A stretch of DNA of 64,000 bases from Fuerstiella sp. (GCA_022447225.1 JAKVAZ010000006.1:248001-312000), one strand, 5' to 3'. Positions 9,141-18,804 are shown, counted from the stretch's first letter. Notes: generated by a model from the letters alone, not told the origin. Numbers and translations: made by a program.

Positions 9141-9932
9141 TTAACCAGCAGAACGACTGATCGCCTGCTCCCGGATCGCCAGGAGTTTCCTTTGGTACCG
9201 CCCCTGCACAAGGTCTACCGCCACCAGCACAACCAGCACAAAATAAAATGTACTCTTGGACATGGGTTCCACTGGATAACCAAACAGACTCACGTGAGCC
9301 AGTTCACCACCTTCCGAGATCAGCATGATGCCCACAATGAACAGGATGAACAGTCCCAGAACTTCGTACAGTCGATTCTTTCTGAGAAAATCACTCACAT
9401 GGTCGGCAAGGAAAATCATCATGGCTCCACTGATCAAGATCGCCAGTGACATCACCCAAAATCCGTACTCCATGTCTCCGGCCAGCGCAATTGCACTCAA
9501 AATTGAATCAAAACTGAACACCAGATTCATGACAATGATCCAGAACATGGCCGTTCCAACGGAGTTCTGTGTTGAATCCTTGTTGTGACCCAGATCGTCC
9601 AGCGACAGCATGTGGTAGATCTCTTTTATCGCCGTGTAAATCACAAATGCGCCACCTCCCATCACTATCAGCGAATGTACATTAATACTGAACGTCAGCG
9701 GAGTTGTACTCAGCGTCATGAAAGGATCCTGAAAGTGTTTGATCGCCGCTGTAACCAGGAACAGCAGCACAATTCTGAGCACAATGGCAATCCCGATGCC
9801 CCATTTTCGAACGAACGACTGTTTGTCTTCCCGTACACGTTTGGACTCAATGGAAATATACAGAAGATTGTCAAACCCCAGCACTGCCTGGAGAAGAGTC
9901 AGCATCAACAGGGTTACGAGATGTTCGATCAT
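9141..9932 (-). CDS. TerC family integral membrane protein
   Basis: 263 residues with about seven membrane segments. The two diagnostic acidic motifs of TerC proteins are present: QAVLGFDNLLYISIES near residue 15 and MNLVFSFDSILSAIAL near residue 135. TerC-family (Alx/MeeF-like) proteins export metal ions, and several characterised members handle Mn(II) or supply metal to exported enzymes; this is family knowledge, not proof here. The gene is divergent from yceH and is preceded by a 160-base structured leader at 10021-10180, which fits regulation by a metal or another signal. Confidence 0.9.
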   Translation of the reverse strand: MIEHLVTLLMLTLLQAVLGFDNLLYISIESKRVREDKQSFVRKWGIGIAIVLRIVLLFLVTAAIKHFQDPFMTLSTTPLTFSINVHSLIVMGGGAFVIYTAIKEIYHMLSLDDLGHNKDSTQNSVGTAMFWIIVMNLVFSFDSILSAIALAGDMEYGFWVMSLAILISGAMMIFLADHVSDFLRKNRLYEVLGLFILFIVGIMLISEGGELAHVSLFGYPVEPMSKSTFYFVLVVLVAVDLVQGRYQRKLLAIREQAISRSAG

Positions 9933-10020
9933 GGTCGTCTCTTAATTGTTCGAGTTGTTCTTAGAGATTCCGGACTGGTCGGACAGATCAAACTATCACG
10001 GACAAACACGGAACAGCAGT

Positions 10021-10180
10021 CCGATGGTCCTGCGTTCTGCACTCCCGGTGTGTCGGTCGTATTGTTACACGACCGACACCTAAAGGACCGAATGTCATCG
10101 GCCTTCGAATGGAAATGTAACGTCTGGCCGGAAACCGATGAACCGTGATCCCCTCCTGCAACTCGCGTAGTTAAGGGATC
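10021..10180 (-). promoter_or_regulatory. Structured 5' leader of the TerC gene, candidate riboswitch
   Basis: On the minus strand, in transcript order: hairpin GATCCC/GGGATC (10147-10152 with 10175-10180), containing AACT/AGTT; a seven-pair stem CCGATGA/TCATCGG (10135-10141 with 10095-10101); then AGGACC (10084-10089) with GGTCCT (10026-10031), enclosing a perfect eleven-pair hairpin, 10050-10060 with 10069-10079. A second copy of CCGATG at 10021-10026 can pair with the same CATCGG (10096-10101), so two mutually exclusive folds exist. The Mn(II)-sensing yybP-ykoY class is known upstream of terC genes, but I could not find its conserved loop sequences here. Confidence 0.55.
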
Positions 10181-10426
10181 CTGCAGAAAGACAACCAGAA
10201 AAGAATCGACACCTGTACCAAGGATCGACGGCTTCAACGGCAGCTGCTGCATACTCGCCAACCAGTCACCTACCGCTATAATTACGTCCCAGCGAATCCT
10301 GACCCGCTGCGACGGTAACCCGATCCGTGAAACAGTTTATGTTTTCCACAAATCGGATTCGTACGCACCGAAAAACACAGTCAGCAAAACAGGACAGAGT
10401 TCGGCGAGACTCGGAACGGACATAAG

Positions 10427-11131
10427 ATGGAAGGTGAAGATCAAAAGAATGAAATCAGGGAACTTTCTGCAGTACAGCTGCGGGTCCTGGGCGTTTTAAT
10501 GGAGAAAGCATTCACCACACCCGAACAGTATCCACTGACCCTGAAGAGCCTGACATCGGGATGCAATCAAAAAAGCAATCGCAGTCCTGTTACGCAGCAC
10601 AGTGAAGACGCAATCATATCAACGGTGGATGAACTGCGTGAGATGCTTCTGGTTGCCGAAGTTTTTACTGACGGCGGACGCGCGCCGCGCTACCGACACT
10701 ACATGCGGTACCGTTTTGATTTCTCGGAATCTGAGTTTGCAATTATTGCCGAACTCATGCTGCGAGGCAGACAGCAACCGGGTGAATTGCGAACACGCGC
10801 CAGCCGTATGGTAAGAATTGAATCACAGGAATCGCTGCGCCGTGATTTGACGTCGCTGCAGGAAAAGGGTTTCGTACGGGCTAGCGGACCGCTGGGACGT
10901 CGTGGAGTGATCGTCGACCATACATTTTACCCATCTGCAGTCACTCCGACACTCTCCGAAGTTCAGTCCCAAGAAGAATCATCTGAGATGACGTCGGCGC
11001 CAATGGACCCGGCACAAAATCCTGCGAATTCAGATGCAATCGATGAACTGCGCATCGAGTTAGAAAAACAGCGTCAGGAAATCGACAAACTGAAACACAC
11101 GGTCGCAGGGCTGGAAGATCTCATGCGCTGA
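10427..11131 (+). CDS. yceH: YceH family (DUF480) winged-helix protein
   Basis: 234 residues. The N-terminal two thirds match the YceH/DUF480 family, which consists of two winged-helix domains: RVLGVLMEKAFTTPEQYPLT and NQKSNRSPV are the family signature near residues 20-60, and the second domain runs from about residue 95, with IIAELMLRGRQQPGELRTRA. The C-terminal part (residues about 175-234) is a linker and a predicted coiled coil (DELRIELEKQRQEIDKLKH). The biochemical role of the family is not settled. It is monocistronic and divergent from terC. Confidence 0.9.
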   Translation: MEGEDQKNEIRELSAVQLRVLGVLMEKAFTTPEQYPLTLKSLTSGCNQKSNRSPVTQHSEDAIISTVDELREMLLVAEVFTDGGRAPRYRHYMRYRFDFSESEFAIIAELMLRGRQQPGELRTRASRMVRIESQESLRRDLTSLQEKGFVRASGPLGRRGVIVDHTFYPSAVTPTLSEVQSQEESSEMTSAPMDPAQNPANSDAIDELRIELEKQRQEIDKLKHTVAGLEDLMR

Positions 11132-11212
11132 CCGTCGCCTCATGACTCCGGCGGCATTCCGACAGCAATTGGACAATCTTCAAACAATTATTTGACGACC
11201 TACTCCCCTGAA

Positions 11213-11369
11213 CTATGTTTCTAGGGTTCCCACGGCACATAGCGGTCCCGGGAACAATGCAACCGCTAAAGCAATAAAAACATAGATATACTGAACGTAC
11301 ACACTGCGTTCATAGTAGCGCGGCAAGGGGAAGCTGGGAGCTTTGAGGGGACCTTACCGCGCTACTTTT
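11213..11369 (+). ncRNA. Candidate pseudoknotted RNA ending in an intrinsic terminator
   Basis: Closing stem CTATGTTT (11213-11220) with AAACATAG (11278-11285) encloses two overlapping helices: GTTCCC/GGGAAC (11226-11231 with 11250-11255) and TAGCGG/CCGCTA (11240-11245 with 11263-11268). This crossing pattern is an H-type pseudoknot. Next come the hairpin TGAACG/CGTTCA (11292-11297 with 11307-11312) and a ten-pair stem AGTAGCGCGG/CCGCGCTACT (11314-11323 with 11357-11366), with an inner AAGCT/AGCTT helix and a TTTTATT tail. The element lies 80 bases after yceH and 335 bases before the next gene, so it may be a free-standing small RNA. I cannot assign it to a known class. Confidence 0.6.
11314..11369 (+). 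terminator. Intrinsic terminator
   Basis: Perfect ten-base arms (11314-11323 and 11357-11366) followed by a T-rich run. It ends either the candidate RNA described at 11213 or yceH read-through. Confidence 0.75.
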
Positions 11370-11704
11370 ATTATGCGCATTTCGAATGCCCGGGACAGGT
11401 GTCAGGCCTGTCAGTCACCCGGCTCCGAGCCCGAATTCCAACAAAGCGAACGATGCAGCCCCTCCCTGGACCGGAACGTTACACCAGGAATTTCCGAGGC
11501 TGTTCATTAACAGCGTATGCGCAGGAATCATTAAAATGCTGTCGCTGTGGTAAGCCGGGGATATTTTGACGGTTGTTCCGAATATTCGCTTCAGTGTGCT
11601 CAGGTAATTTTCCGATTTCAACAACAGGATCATTGCGCGCCTTTATTGCGGGAACATGAGTCAGATTCCGCACCAGGGCAGTCTTATGCAACAGCAGCGA
11701 CAGT

Positions 11705-13513
11705 ATGAATCAACCCTCTGATATCCGGCTGAGCGGTACATTAATCACCGCCGCAATCGTCATTTGCGGAAGCCTTGTTTTTACAGTCCTGATCCCGGTT
11801 CTCAGTCATCACCAACAGCAGCCATTGGCTGATTCCCGCCCCACAGATGTGATTCCGTCACAGCAATTTGCCAACGAAACCGATGCCTCGCAGTCGCGAC
11901 TGAACTCGGAAAAGACAAAGTCTTCGCATGACGCTATTGATCGCATCAGTATCAACCGGATGGTCGTCCGAACGGACAGCGGTGACATTCCAGCCTGTGA
12001 TCAGTTCTGTGAAACACAACCACCGACTGCGGAGTTTCATGGAACGAACTTACCGATGAATGTTCGTATCGATGTATCCTCGTTTGCCGACACCCTGACA
12101 CGTCTGGCAGACAGCGTCGATGAATTCGTCACAACGCAACGTATTAATGCTGTCGAACTTTCGGCTGTCACTCCCGTCGCTTCAAACAATCTATTTACTG
12201 ACAATGGTATCCCGTACAAAAATGAAGAATTGACGCAACTCAACGAAAACCTGCATAAACTGTGGCAGGATGTCGAATGCCTCCGGTCTGAATCACGCAC
12301 AGCCATCAGTCAACTGGCGGAAGAGATCGATCAGAAAAAATCGACCGGGGAACTGCTTGATGAACTCCGACTGACCCTGACACAGCACCGAAAGTTGCTG
12401 ACCGATTCCACACAGCCCTCCCCATCAAGCGTCACCCGTATCCGGCAACGTCCTGGTTCGACAGGGAATCCCGAAAACACTGGACCGTTTTTATCCATTA
12501 TCCCTAAACCAACAGGCACGCAACAGGCACAACAGCACCGGAACAGCCTCGACGAATACGATCAACAAAGTCATCCGGAAATATGGCTGCTGCCGGAAGC
12601 AGTTGATCAGGTCACTGCTGAAATCAGCAACGAGACAGTCGACAGTGGCATACGTCACACCGAAAACCCTGAACCAAACGCCCAGACACCCGGGTCACCT
12701 GAACTCAGTCAACAAACACGTGTTGTGTTAAATTCCCAAACATCGCCGCCGCAGACAGCAATGGAAGGTGTGACGGTGACTCCTGCTGAACCACTCGTCA
12801 TTTCGAAACCGGTGAACAATCCGGCTTCGGAATCATTGAACCAACTGCCTCCGTTACTGCCCGTCGATGAAGGTCCTTTTCCGCAGGAAGCGGCAACAGC
12901 ATCCCTCCCGACATCAGCGGATAACACAAGCAGGCATGCTGAACTGATTGTTCATAAACATAGCACCAATTTCGTGTTTCCGCCTGCAGGAGATCCATTG
13001 GACGAAGTGCACTATGTCAGTGCAGACCAAGCAACTCCGTTGGAAAAGACACAGTTGAATGATTTAGTGTCTGTTGATCAGCACAAAGTCGGCATACGGC
13101 AGCATGTCACTTCTACAAAACCAATTACAGTTCGGAATCGTCGTCCTGCAGTGCCCCAAACCACGACCGAATCACAAGCACTGATTCAGAAACCAGGCGG
13201 CCAAAGACCAAACCAAATCACTCAAAACCAGCGAGACAGGAACAAGCTTCTTCCCAAATTCGTCTTTCGGCCGCCAAGCCACTCAACGGGACACACACGG
13301 CACCACGGGAATAGTCAGAATCGGTCAGGCCGTCAGAGCACTCACAGACAGAGTGAATCCCGCAACCACGTCTCCCGAGACCGTCGTCACACGGATTCCG
13401 AACATCATGCTCACCAGAGGTCCGAGCCGTCTAAGTTCGTGAATCGTCCGCTGGTGTTTCACCGGCTGAGTTCGTCACTTCTGGCTGCAGGTCGAAAACG
13501 TACAATTGACTGA
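11705..13513 (+). CDS. Membrane-anchored, largely disordered protein of unknown function
   Basis: 602 residues. One N-terminal membrane segment (LITAAIVICGSLVFTVLIPVL, about residues 13-33) is followed by a long polar region rich in Ser, Thr, Gln and Pro. Residues about 175-235 look like a coiled coil (ELTQLNENLHKLWQDVECLR and EEIDQKKSTGELLDELRLTL). The last 80 residues are strongly basic and rich in His, Arg and Ser (HTRHHGNSQNRSGRQSTHR and similar). No enzyme domain is visible. The frame is open over 1.8 kb with ordinary codon use, so it is likely real. A spacer or envelope-binding role is only a guess. Confidence 0.7.
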   Translation: MNQPSDIRLSGTLITAAIVICGSLVFTVLIPVLSHHQQQPLADSRPTDVIPSQQFANETDASQSRLNSEKTKSSHDAIDRISINRMVVRTDSGDIPACDQFCETQPPTAEFHGTNLPMNVRIDVSSFADTLTRLADSVDEFVTTQRINAVELSAVTPVASNNLFTDNGIPYKNEELTQLNENLHKLWQDVECLRSESRTAISQLAEEIDQKKSTGELLDELRLTLTQHRKLLTDSTQPSPSSVTRIRQRPGSTGNPENTGPFLSIIPKPTGTQQAQQHRNSLDEYDQQSHPEIWLLPEAVDQVTAEISNETVDSGIRHTENPEPNAQTPGSPELSQQTRVVLNSQTSPPQTAMEGVTVTPAEPLVISKPVNNPASESLNQLPPLLPVDEGPFPQEAATASLPTSADNTSRHAELIVHKHSTNFVFPPAGDPLDEVHYVSADQATPLEKTQLNDLVSVDQHKVGIRQHVTSTKPITVRNRRPAVPQTTTESQALIQKPGGQRPNQITQNQRDRNKLLPKFVFRPPSHSTGHTRHHGNSQNRSGRQSTHRQSESRNHVSRDRRHTDSEHHAHQRSEPSKFVNRPLVFHRLSSSLLAAGRKRTID

Positions 13514-14696
13514 TCTGTGGAGGGAATGCCATTACGGGCACGTCCGTGCTCATGCAGCTGAGCGTTTCCACGAAGACCAAAAATCTGGCATCTAGCTTCT
13601 CTCCCCTGAAAATTCGTATTGGAAATGTATTTCCGCCCGCTCGGAAACGATTTCCTGCCTGTCGTCAGTTCCTTCGATGCTCTGCAGGAAATTCGCAGCA
13701 CCACCATTCGGTGAGGGTATCGAAGATTGTCACCTATTTGCTCCAACAAATAATGCCGATTTGGCCGCAGCGGCACTCCAGCTGCAGAAATTGCTCAAAT
13801 TTCAGCAATTCCTAATGGTGACCGTCAGTCAACTTCTGCAGCCCAGCCTGCTCCAATTCCTGAACTAGCGGGATTAGCGCATAATCGTGGGAATTCGTCT
13901 CCGAGGTCACAGTCGATCGCAATCCCAGCCGAACACCAGAGGATTCGGAACAATGGCCGATGAGCCACAATCCACCCACCGCTGGCGTTTGAACGAACCG
14001 TATCGTCAACTGCCAAATCCACACATGTTCGATCTTCCGCCAAAACGTGAAATCAGACGCCTCCAGGTTGAGCTGCATGACGAAAACATGGGGATCCGTC
14101 GTTTTGCGCGCAGACCGTCACTGTTCCCCGGCCTGAGCCGCTATAGCGAATTATTGACTCACAGACAGCGAGCGAAGGTTCCTTGATTCAACCCATGCGA
14201 CTGTGCTGCCCGGCATTCAGAGAGTCTTGGCGCCACTTCTGGAACAGGAGCCGCAACACTCAAAGTTGCCGGTTAATTGTTCAACCGCACACAGCACAGG
14301 AACTGTCCCAGCCTCAGTAAACGTCTCGTCTTTTCCGAAATCCCTCAGGATCGCCCTTTTACCGAAAAAACACCATGGATAACATTGGAAACTGATATCG
14401 CGCGAATGCTGTTGGTTTCACGATTACACAGTACTTCGTAATTGGTATGGACATCTGCTTCGAGCCGGGAAATAAAGCTGGAAGCAGTTTTCAACCTCAG
14501 ATCAGCGTCATGCCGGATCGGATTTTCAGCAAGTCTGGACTGATGAACGTGCCTGACGACCCGCCTGCAGCGGTCAGGCTCAGATGCCAGCATCGACCGC
14601 GTGTTTCCAATCGGATTCTGCAACCACATTCTCTCTGGTGCCCTGAATTGTTTGAAGGGCCATCGTACCGGCGTTCTCTACAGCACAGCTGGAAAA
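13514..14696. other. Gene-poor region before fusA
   Basis: Nearly 1.2 kb with only short, mutually overlapping frames on both strands (for example plus 13887-14186 and minus 13812-14078). None has a convincing ribosome-binding site or product. The frames break often, which fits a decayed gene, but I cannot identify a parent family. No repeat or tRNA was seen. Confidence 0.45.
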
Positions 14697-16838
14697 ATGA
14701 CTGACCTGCAACGCGTTCGCAACATCGGAATTTCCGCACACATCGATTCTGGAAAAACGACCCTGACAGAGCGAATGCTCTATTACTGTGGTCGTATTCA
14801 CAGAATACGGGATGTCCGTGGTGGCGACGGTGGCGCAACCATGGACCACATGGAACTGGAACGTGAACGTGGAATCACAATTACGTCCGCGGCCACACGT
14901 GTGAACTGGAAGAATGATGAGCTAGGCATTCCGGAACACGTTGTCAACATCATCGATACCCCAGGTCACGTTGACTTCACCGTGGAAGTGGAACGAAGTC
15001 TGCGAGTACTGGACGGGGCGATTCTGGTGTTGTGCTCCGTGGGTGGAGTCCAAAGCCAGTCGCTCACAGTGGATCGCCAGATGAAACGTTACGGCGTTCC
15101 GAGAATCGCATTCATCAACAAGATGGACCGCACGGGCGCCAATCCCGACAAAGTCATGGCGGCAATGAGGGACAAACTCAAAACGAACCCAATTCCCCTG
15201 CAGCTTCCTATCGGAGCAGAATCAAACTTTGAGGGAGTAATCGATCTGATTCTGATGAAGGCAGTTTATTTTCGCGGGGAAGAAGGGGAAGAAGTCGAGC
15301 GTACAGATATTCCGGCGGAATTGCTGACTCAGGCGCAGGAAGCACGCGCTAACATGCTGGAATCACTTTCTCAGTTCGACGACGATCTGATGGAAATTCT
15401 GCTTGAGGAAGGCGAACCTGAGGAAAAGGACGTGCGCCGGATTCTCCGCAATGCCACTCTGGCACAACAGGTGACCCCCGTGCTGATGGGTTCTGCCTTC
15501 AAAAACAAAGCCGTTCAGGAAGCCATGGACGCTGTCACCATGTACCTGCCATGTCCGACCGACGTGGAAGTTTTTGCCAATGACAACAGCAAGAACGCCG
15601 AACTCGACGAGGACGGCAGGCCACCCCGGATCAAACTGTCAAATAACAAAAAGGATCCGGTGGTCGCAATGGCCTTCAAGACGGTTGTTGAATCATTCGG
15701 TCAATTGACCTATATGCGAATTTATCAGGGCTCCATAACGAAGGGGCAATCCTATATTAATGCAAGGACGGGCCAATCCGTCCGAATCGGACGTATCGTG
15801 CGAATGCACGCCGATGACCGTGAAGACATTGATGCCGCTGATGCCGGGGATATTGTTGCCGTCGTCGGTGTGGAATGTGCATCCGGAGATACCTTCCTCA
15901 GCGACGGTCTGGAATTGTCGCTGGAAAACATCTTCGTTGCTGAACCGGTGATCCGGCTGTCTATAGAACCGTCAAAGCGAGACGACGCCGATAAACTTGG
16001 AAAAGCCCTGGAACGATTCCGGCGGGAAGATCCTACGTTCCAGGTGCTCAGTGATGAAGAAACGAATGAAACTCTGATTGCCGGCATGGGGCAACTGCAT
16101 CTCGACGTTTACATTGAACGAATTCGCCGTGAATACAAGTGTGAATGCACAATCGGTGAACCACGTGTCTCCTACAAGGAACGTCCGACGAAACGTGTTG
16201 AATTTAACCACAAGCGACGGAAACAGACGGGGGGATCCGGTCAATACGGTCACGTGGTTGGTGTGATGGAACCACTGCCGGATGATTCACCGGCGAACTA
16301 CGAGTTTGTCGATGAGGTCACTGGTGGACGGATTCCCCGGGAATACATTAAACCGTGTGATCAGGGTTTTCAGGACCAGATGCTCAAAGGCCCCCTGGGT
16401 GAGTACGAGGTTGTTGGTGTCAAAATCATTTTGCAGGACGGTACGTACCACGATGTCGACTCATCGGACATGGCGTTCAAGCTGACAGCCCGGGAAGCCA
16501 TGCGAGAATCGATCCTGGCAAAGGCAGGCATGGCCCTGCTTGAGCCCATCATGCTGCTTGAGATTGAAACTCCGGATGAGTTCCAGGGAGCCGTGGTTGG
16601 TCACCTGTCCAGCAAACGAGGTATCGTAAGTTCTTCTGAAGTCACCGACGGTACCTGCATCATTCTTGCGGATGTTCCGCTGGCAGAAATGTTCGATTAT
16701 GCCAACGAAATCCGCTCCATGACGCAGGGCAAGGGATCCTTCAGTATGGAATTCAAATGCTATCGACAAACTCCCAAAGGCATACAGCAGACGGTTCTTG
16801 CCAAGCGTCGAAAAGACAAAGAGCTGGTGGCTCCCTAG
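14697..16838 (+). CDS. fusA: Elongation factor G, spd/mitochondrial EFG1-like
   Basis: Ribosomal translocase GTPase, 713 residues from the ATG at 14697. I chose this start because the next residues, TDLQRVRNIGISAHID, match the usual N-terminus; an open frame runs 32 codons further upstream without support. GTPase motifs are AHIDSGKTT (P-loop), RERGITI (switch I), DTPGH and NKMD. The P-loop has Ser where canonical EF-G has Ala, and GGDGGATMDHMELERERGIT precedes switch I. Both are typical of mitochondrial EFG1 and of the spdEFG1 group known from spirochaetes, planctomycetes and some deltaproteobacteria. That group works in translocation, with recycling by a separate spdEFG2. It converges on prs with a 16-base gap. 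Confidence 0.95.
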   Translation: MTDLQRVRNIGISAHIDSGKTTLTERMLYYCGRIHRIRDVRGGDGGATMDHMELERERGITITSAATRVNWKNDELGIPEHVVNIIDTPGHVDFTVEVERSLRVLDGAILVLCSVGGVQSQSLTVDRQMKRYGVPRIAFINKMDRTGANPDKVMAAMRDKLKTNPIPLQLPIGAESNFEGVIDLILMKAVYFRGEEGEEVERTDIPAELLTQAQEARANMLESLSQFDDDLMEILLEEGEPEEKDVRRILRNATLAQQVTPVLMGSAFKNKAVQEAMDAVTMYLPCPTDVEVFANDNSKNAELDEDGRPPRIKLSNNKKDPVVAMAFKTVVESFGQLTYMRIYQGSITKGQSYINARTGQSVRIGRIVRMHADDREDIDAADAGDIVAVVGVECASGDTFLSDGLELSLENIFVAEPVIRLSIEPSKRDDADKLGKALERFRREDPTFQVLSDEETNETLIAGMGQLHLDVYIERIRREYKCECTIGEPRVSYKERPTKRVEFNHKRRKQTGGSGQYGHVVGVMEPLPDDSPANYEFVDEVTGGRIPREYIKPCDQGFQDQMLKGPLGEYEVVGVKIILQDGTYHDVDSSDMAFKLTAREAMRESILAKAGMALLEPIMLLEIETPDEFQGAVVGHLSSKRGIVSSSEVTDGTCIILADVPLAEMFDYANEIRSMTQGKGSFSMEFKCYRQTPKGIQQTVLAKRRKDKELVAP

Positions 16839-16854
16839 CATTTTTGAGTGATCG

Positions 16855-17802
16855 TCAGTCAAACAGATAACTTACAGATTCGTTGCGATGGACTCGCCGG
16901 ATGGCTTCGCCAAGAAGTTCCGCAACACTGACCACCGTCAGATTTCGCAGACGAGGGTCTGATGCCTGCAGACAGCTGTTTGTGACCACGATACCGTCCA
17001 CTCCGGATTCATTGATGCGTTCAATCGCCGGGCCACAAAACACACCGTGTGACGCGCTGATATAAACACGTCTGGCCCCGTGGCTCCTGGCTACTTTGAC
17101 TGCACCACAGATCGACCCGGCGGTCGTAATCATGTCGTCAAAAATCAGAGCCGTTTTGCCGTCAATCGGTCCTCCGATCAGATTCGCCTGTTGTGTCTCC
17201 AATGCGTTCGACCGACGTTTGTCTACAATCGCCAGTGAACCACCGAGGTGCTCCTGATGGTGCAAACTGCGTTTGATGCTACCCTCGTCCGGACTCACAA
17301 TGACCAGGTCTTCCCCGGGGATGTCCAGTGTCATGAAATGCCTGTCCAGAATCGGTGCAGCATACAGATGGTCAACCGGCACATCAAAAAATCCCTGAAT
17401 TTGCGCCGCATGTAAATCCATTGTGAGTACACGATGCGCCCCGGCATTGACGATCAAATTCGCAACCAGCTTTGACGTGATCGGAACCCGACCGGAATCT
17501 TTCCGATCCTGACGGGCGTATCCGAAATACGGAACAACTGCCGTGATTCGGGCTGCGCTGGCTCGACGACAGGCGTCAATCAGAATCAACAACTCCATCA
17601 GCGTTTCATTAACCGGCGGTGAGGTGGACTGAACCAGATACACATCACAGCCGCGAATGTTCTGGTTCAGTTTCACACTGATCTCACCATCCGGAAAATT
17701 CCCGGTATCCACGTGACCGAGGGTGATTCCCAGATAGTCTGAGATTTCAGCAGCCAGGGGGGGGTTGCCGCGGCCGCTTAGAATCGTCAGTCGTTCGTAC
17801 AT
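16855..17802 (-). CDS. prs: Ribose-phosphate pyrophosphokinase
   Basis: PRPP synthase, making phosphoribosyl pyrophosphate from ribose 5-phosphate and ATP for nucleotide, NAD, His and Trp synthesis. From the ATG at 17802 it has 315 residues, the standard family length, beginning MYERLTILSGRGNPPLA. Seen are NFPDGEISVKL, the ATP-site YFGYARQDRK, the metal-site DLHAAQIQGFF, and the PRPP loop DDMITTAGSICGA. A TTG at 17892 is an alternative, 30 residues longer start, only ten bases after surE, so the two genes are probably translationally linked. Confidence 0.93.
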   Translation of the reverse strand: MYERLTILSGRGNPPLAAEISDYLGITLGHVDTGNFPDGEISVKLNQNIRGCDVYLVQSTSPPVNETLMELLILIDACRRASAARITAVVPYFGYARQDRKDSGRVPITSKLVANLIVNAGAHRVLTMDLHAAQIQGFFDVPVDHLYAAPILDRHFMTLDIPGEDLVIVSPDEGSIKRSLHHQEHLGGSLAIVDKRRSNALETQQANLIGGPIDGKTALIFDDMITTAGSICGAVKVARSHGARRVYISASHGVFCGPAIERINESGVDGIVVTNSCLQASDPRLRNLTVVSVAELLGEAIRRVHRNESVSYLFD

Positions 17803-17901
17803 CTCCGGTCCAAATCCTGCATGTTCACCAGAAGTCCTGGACAACAGTGCAGCATCCTGACTAAACAGAAGCCCAGTGTCAAACAGCGACAAACAGGAAG
17901 C

Positions 17902-18666
17902 CTACACAGTTTCAACAAACTGAAGCGAAGGATGACGGGCCGTATTGCACAGATCGACAGGTGTGGCAGTAATTTGACCACCCAGAACGCAGCTGACATC
18001 ACAACTTCCACTTTTGCCACGACGTCGGAAATCTGAGCTGTATTGCAACACCGTACTGGTATCCGTGGTTTCTGTGGTCTTAAATTCGACAGCATGCGAC
18101 AACAGCCCCATCGGAACAACACTCAACTCAGCGGGCTGCCTGTCATCCGGAACGGATGGAAAATTGACGTTCCAGAACTGTCCTCCGGGCAGAAGAAATT
18201 CGCCGGACGTCAATGTCGCAACAATCCGACTCGCATGCATGGAAAGATTCTCCCAGTGAATTCCGACGTCAGGACTGGTGTATCGGGACACCGCCAGTGC
18301 GGGTACTCCCAGGATGGCCGCTTCGCGTGCAGCTGCCACCGTCCCGGAATAGTACAGGTCGACACCAAGGTTGGCTCCAGGGTTGATTCCTGCCACCACG
18401 AAGTCAGGTTCATCCAATTCAAGTCCGCGAAGTCCCAGACGAATACAGTCTGCCGGTGACGCGTGGGCCACGTGAATCCGGCCAAACGGCTCAACGACTC
18501 GATGATCCACACGAATCCCTTCACTTGTGTTCACAGCATGCCCTTTCGAACTGTGGCACACTGATGGAGCAACGACATCCACTTCACCAAGAACAGAGAG
18601 ACCTGCATACAGTGCAGCCAGCCCCGGGGCGTCGAAGCCATCGTCATTGGTAATTAAAAATCTCAT
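17902..18666 (-). CDS. surE: 5'/3'-nucleotidase SurE
   Basis: Metal-dependent survival-protein phosphatase acting on nucleoside 5'- and 3'-monophosphates. The ATG at 18666 gives MRFLITNDDGFDAPG, the canonical SurE start with the metal-binding Asp-Asp pair; 22 extra residues upstream in the open frame lack support. Other signatures are SSKGHAVN (the family has the Ser-rich loop here), VAGINPGANLGVDLYYSGTV with the conserved Asn, and NVNFPSV. Length 254 is normal. It lies between miaB and prs on the minus strand in a housekeeping run. Confidence 0.92.
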   Translation of the reverse strand: MRFLITNDDGFDAPGLAALYAGLSVLGEVDVVAPSVCHSSKGHAVNTSEGIRVDHRVVEPFGRIHVAHASPADCIRLGLRGLELDEPDFVVAGINPGANLGVDLYYSGTVAAAREAAILGVPALAVSRYTSPDVGIHWENLSMHASRIVATLTSGEFLLPGGQFWNVNFPSVPDDRQPAELSVVPMGLLSHAVEFKTTETTDTSTVLQYSSDFRRRGKSGSCDVSCVLGGQITATPVDLCNTARHPSLQFVETV

Positions 18667-18804
18667 AAGACAGGCATTCTGAGTTGATCTTATTTCCCAA
18701 ACATGGACCGGCACCAGAATGACGAATATCACGAACGACTGATGCCGAAGTTGCCCGACACGTTTGGAAAAAACACTGCGTACAAATCAGATGGTCGGAA
18801 ACAA

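Noticed and set aside
10021-10180. Calling the terC leader a yybP-ykoY Mn(II) riboswitch
   Set aside because: The conserved loop sequences of that class were not found by eye; only gene context supports it.
9929-10261. Minus-strand 110-codon open frame upstream of terC
   Set aside because: It covers the paired segments of the structured leader and overlaps the terC start; composition is not protein-like.
14345-14629. Minus-strand frame with slight resemblance to a phosphocarrier HPr domain
   Set aside because: The match depends on an internal insertion, lacks the active-site His in context and ends too early; no ribosome-binding site.
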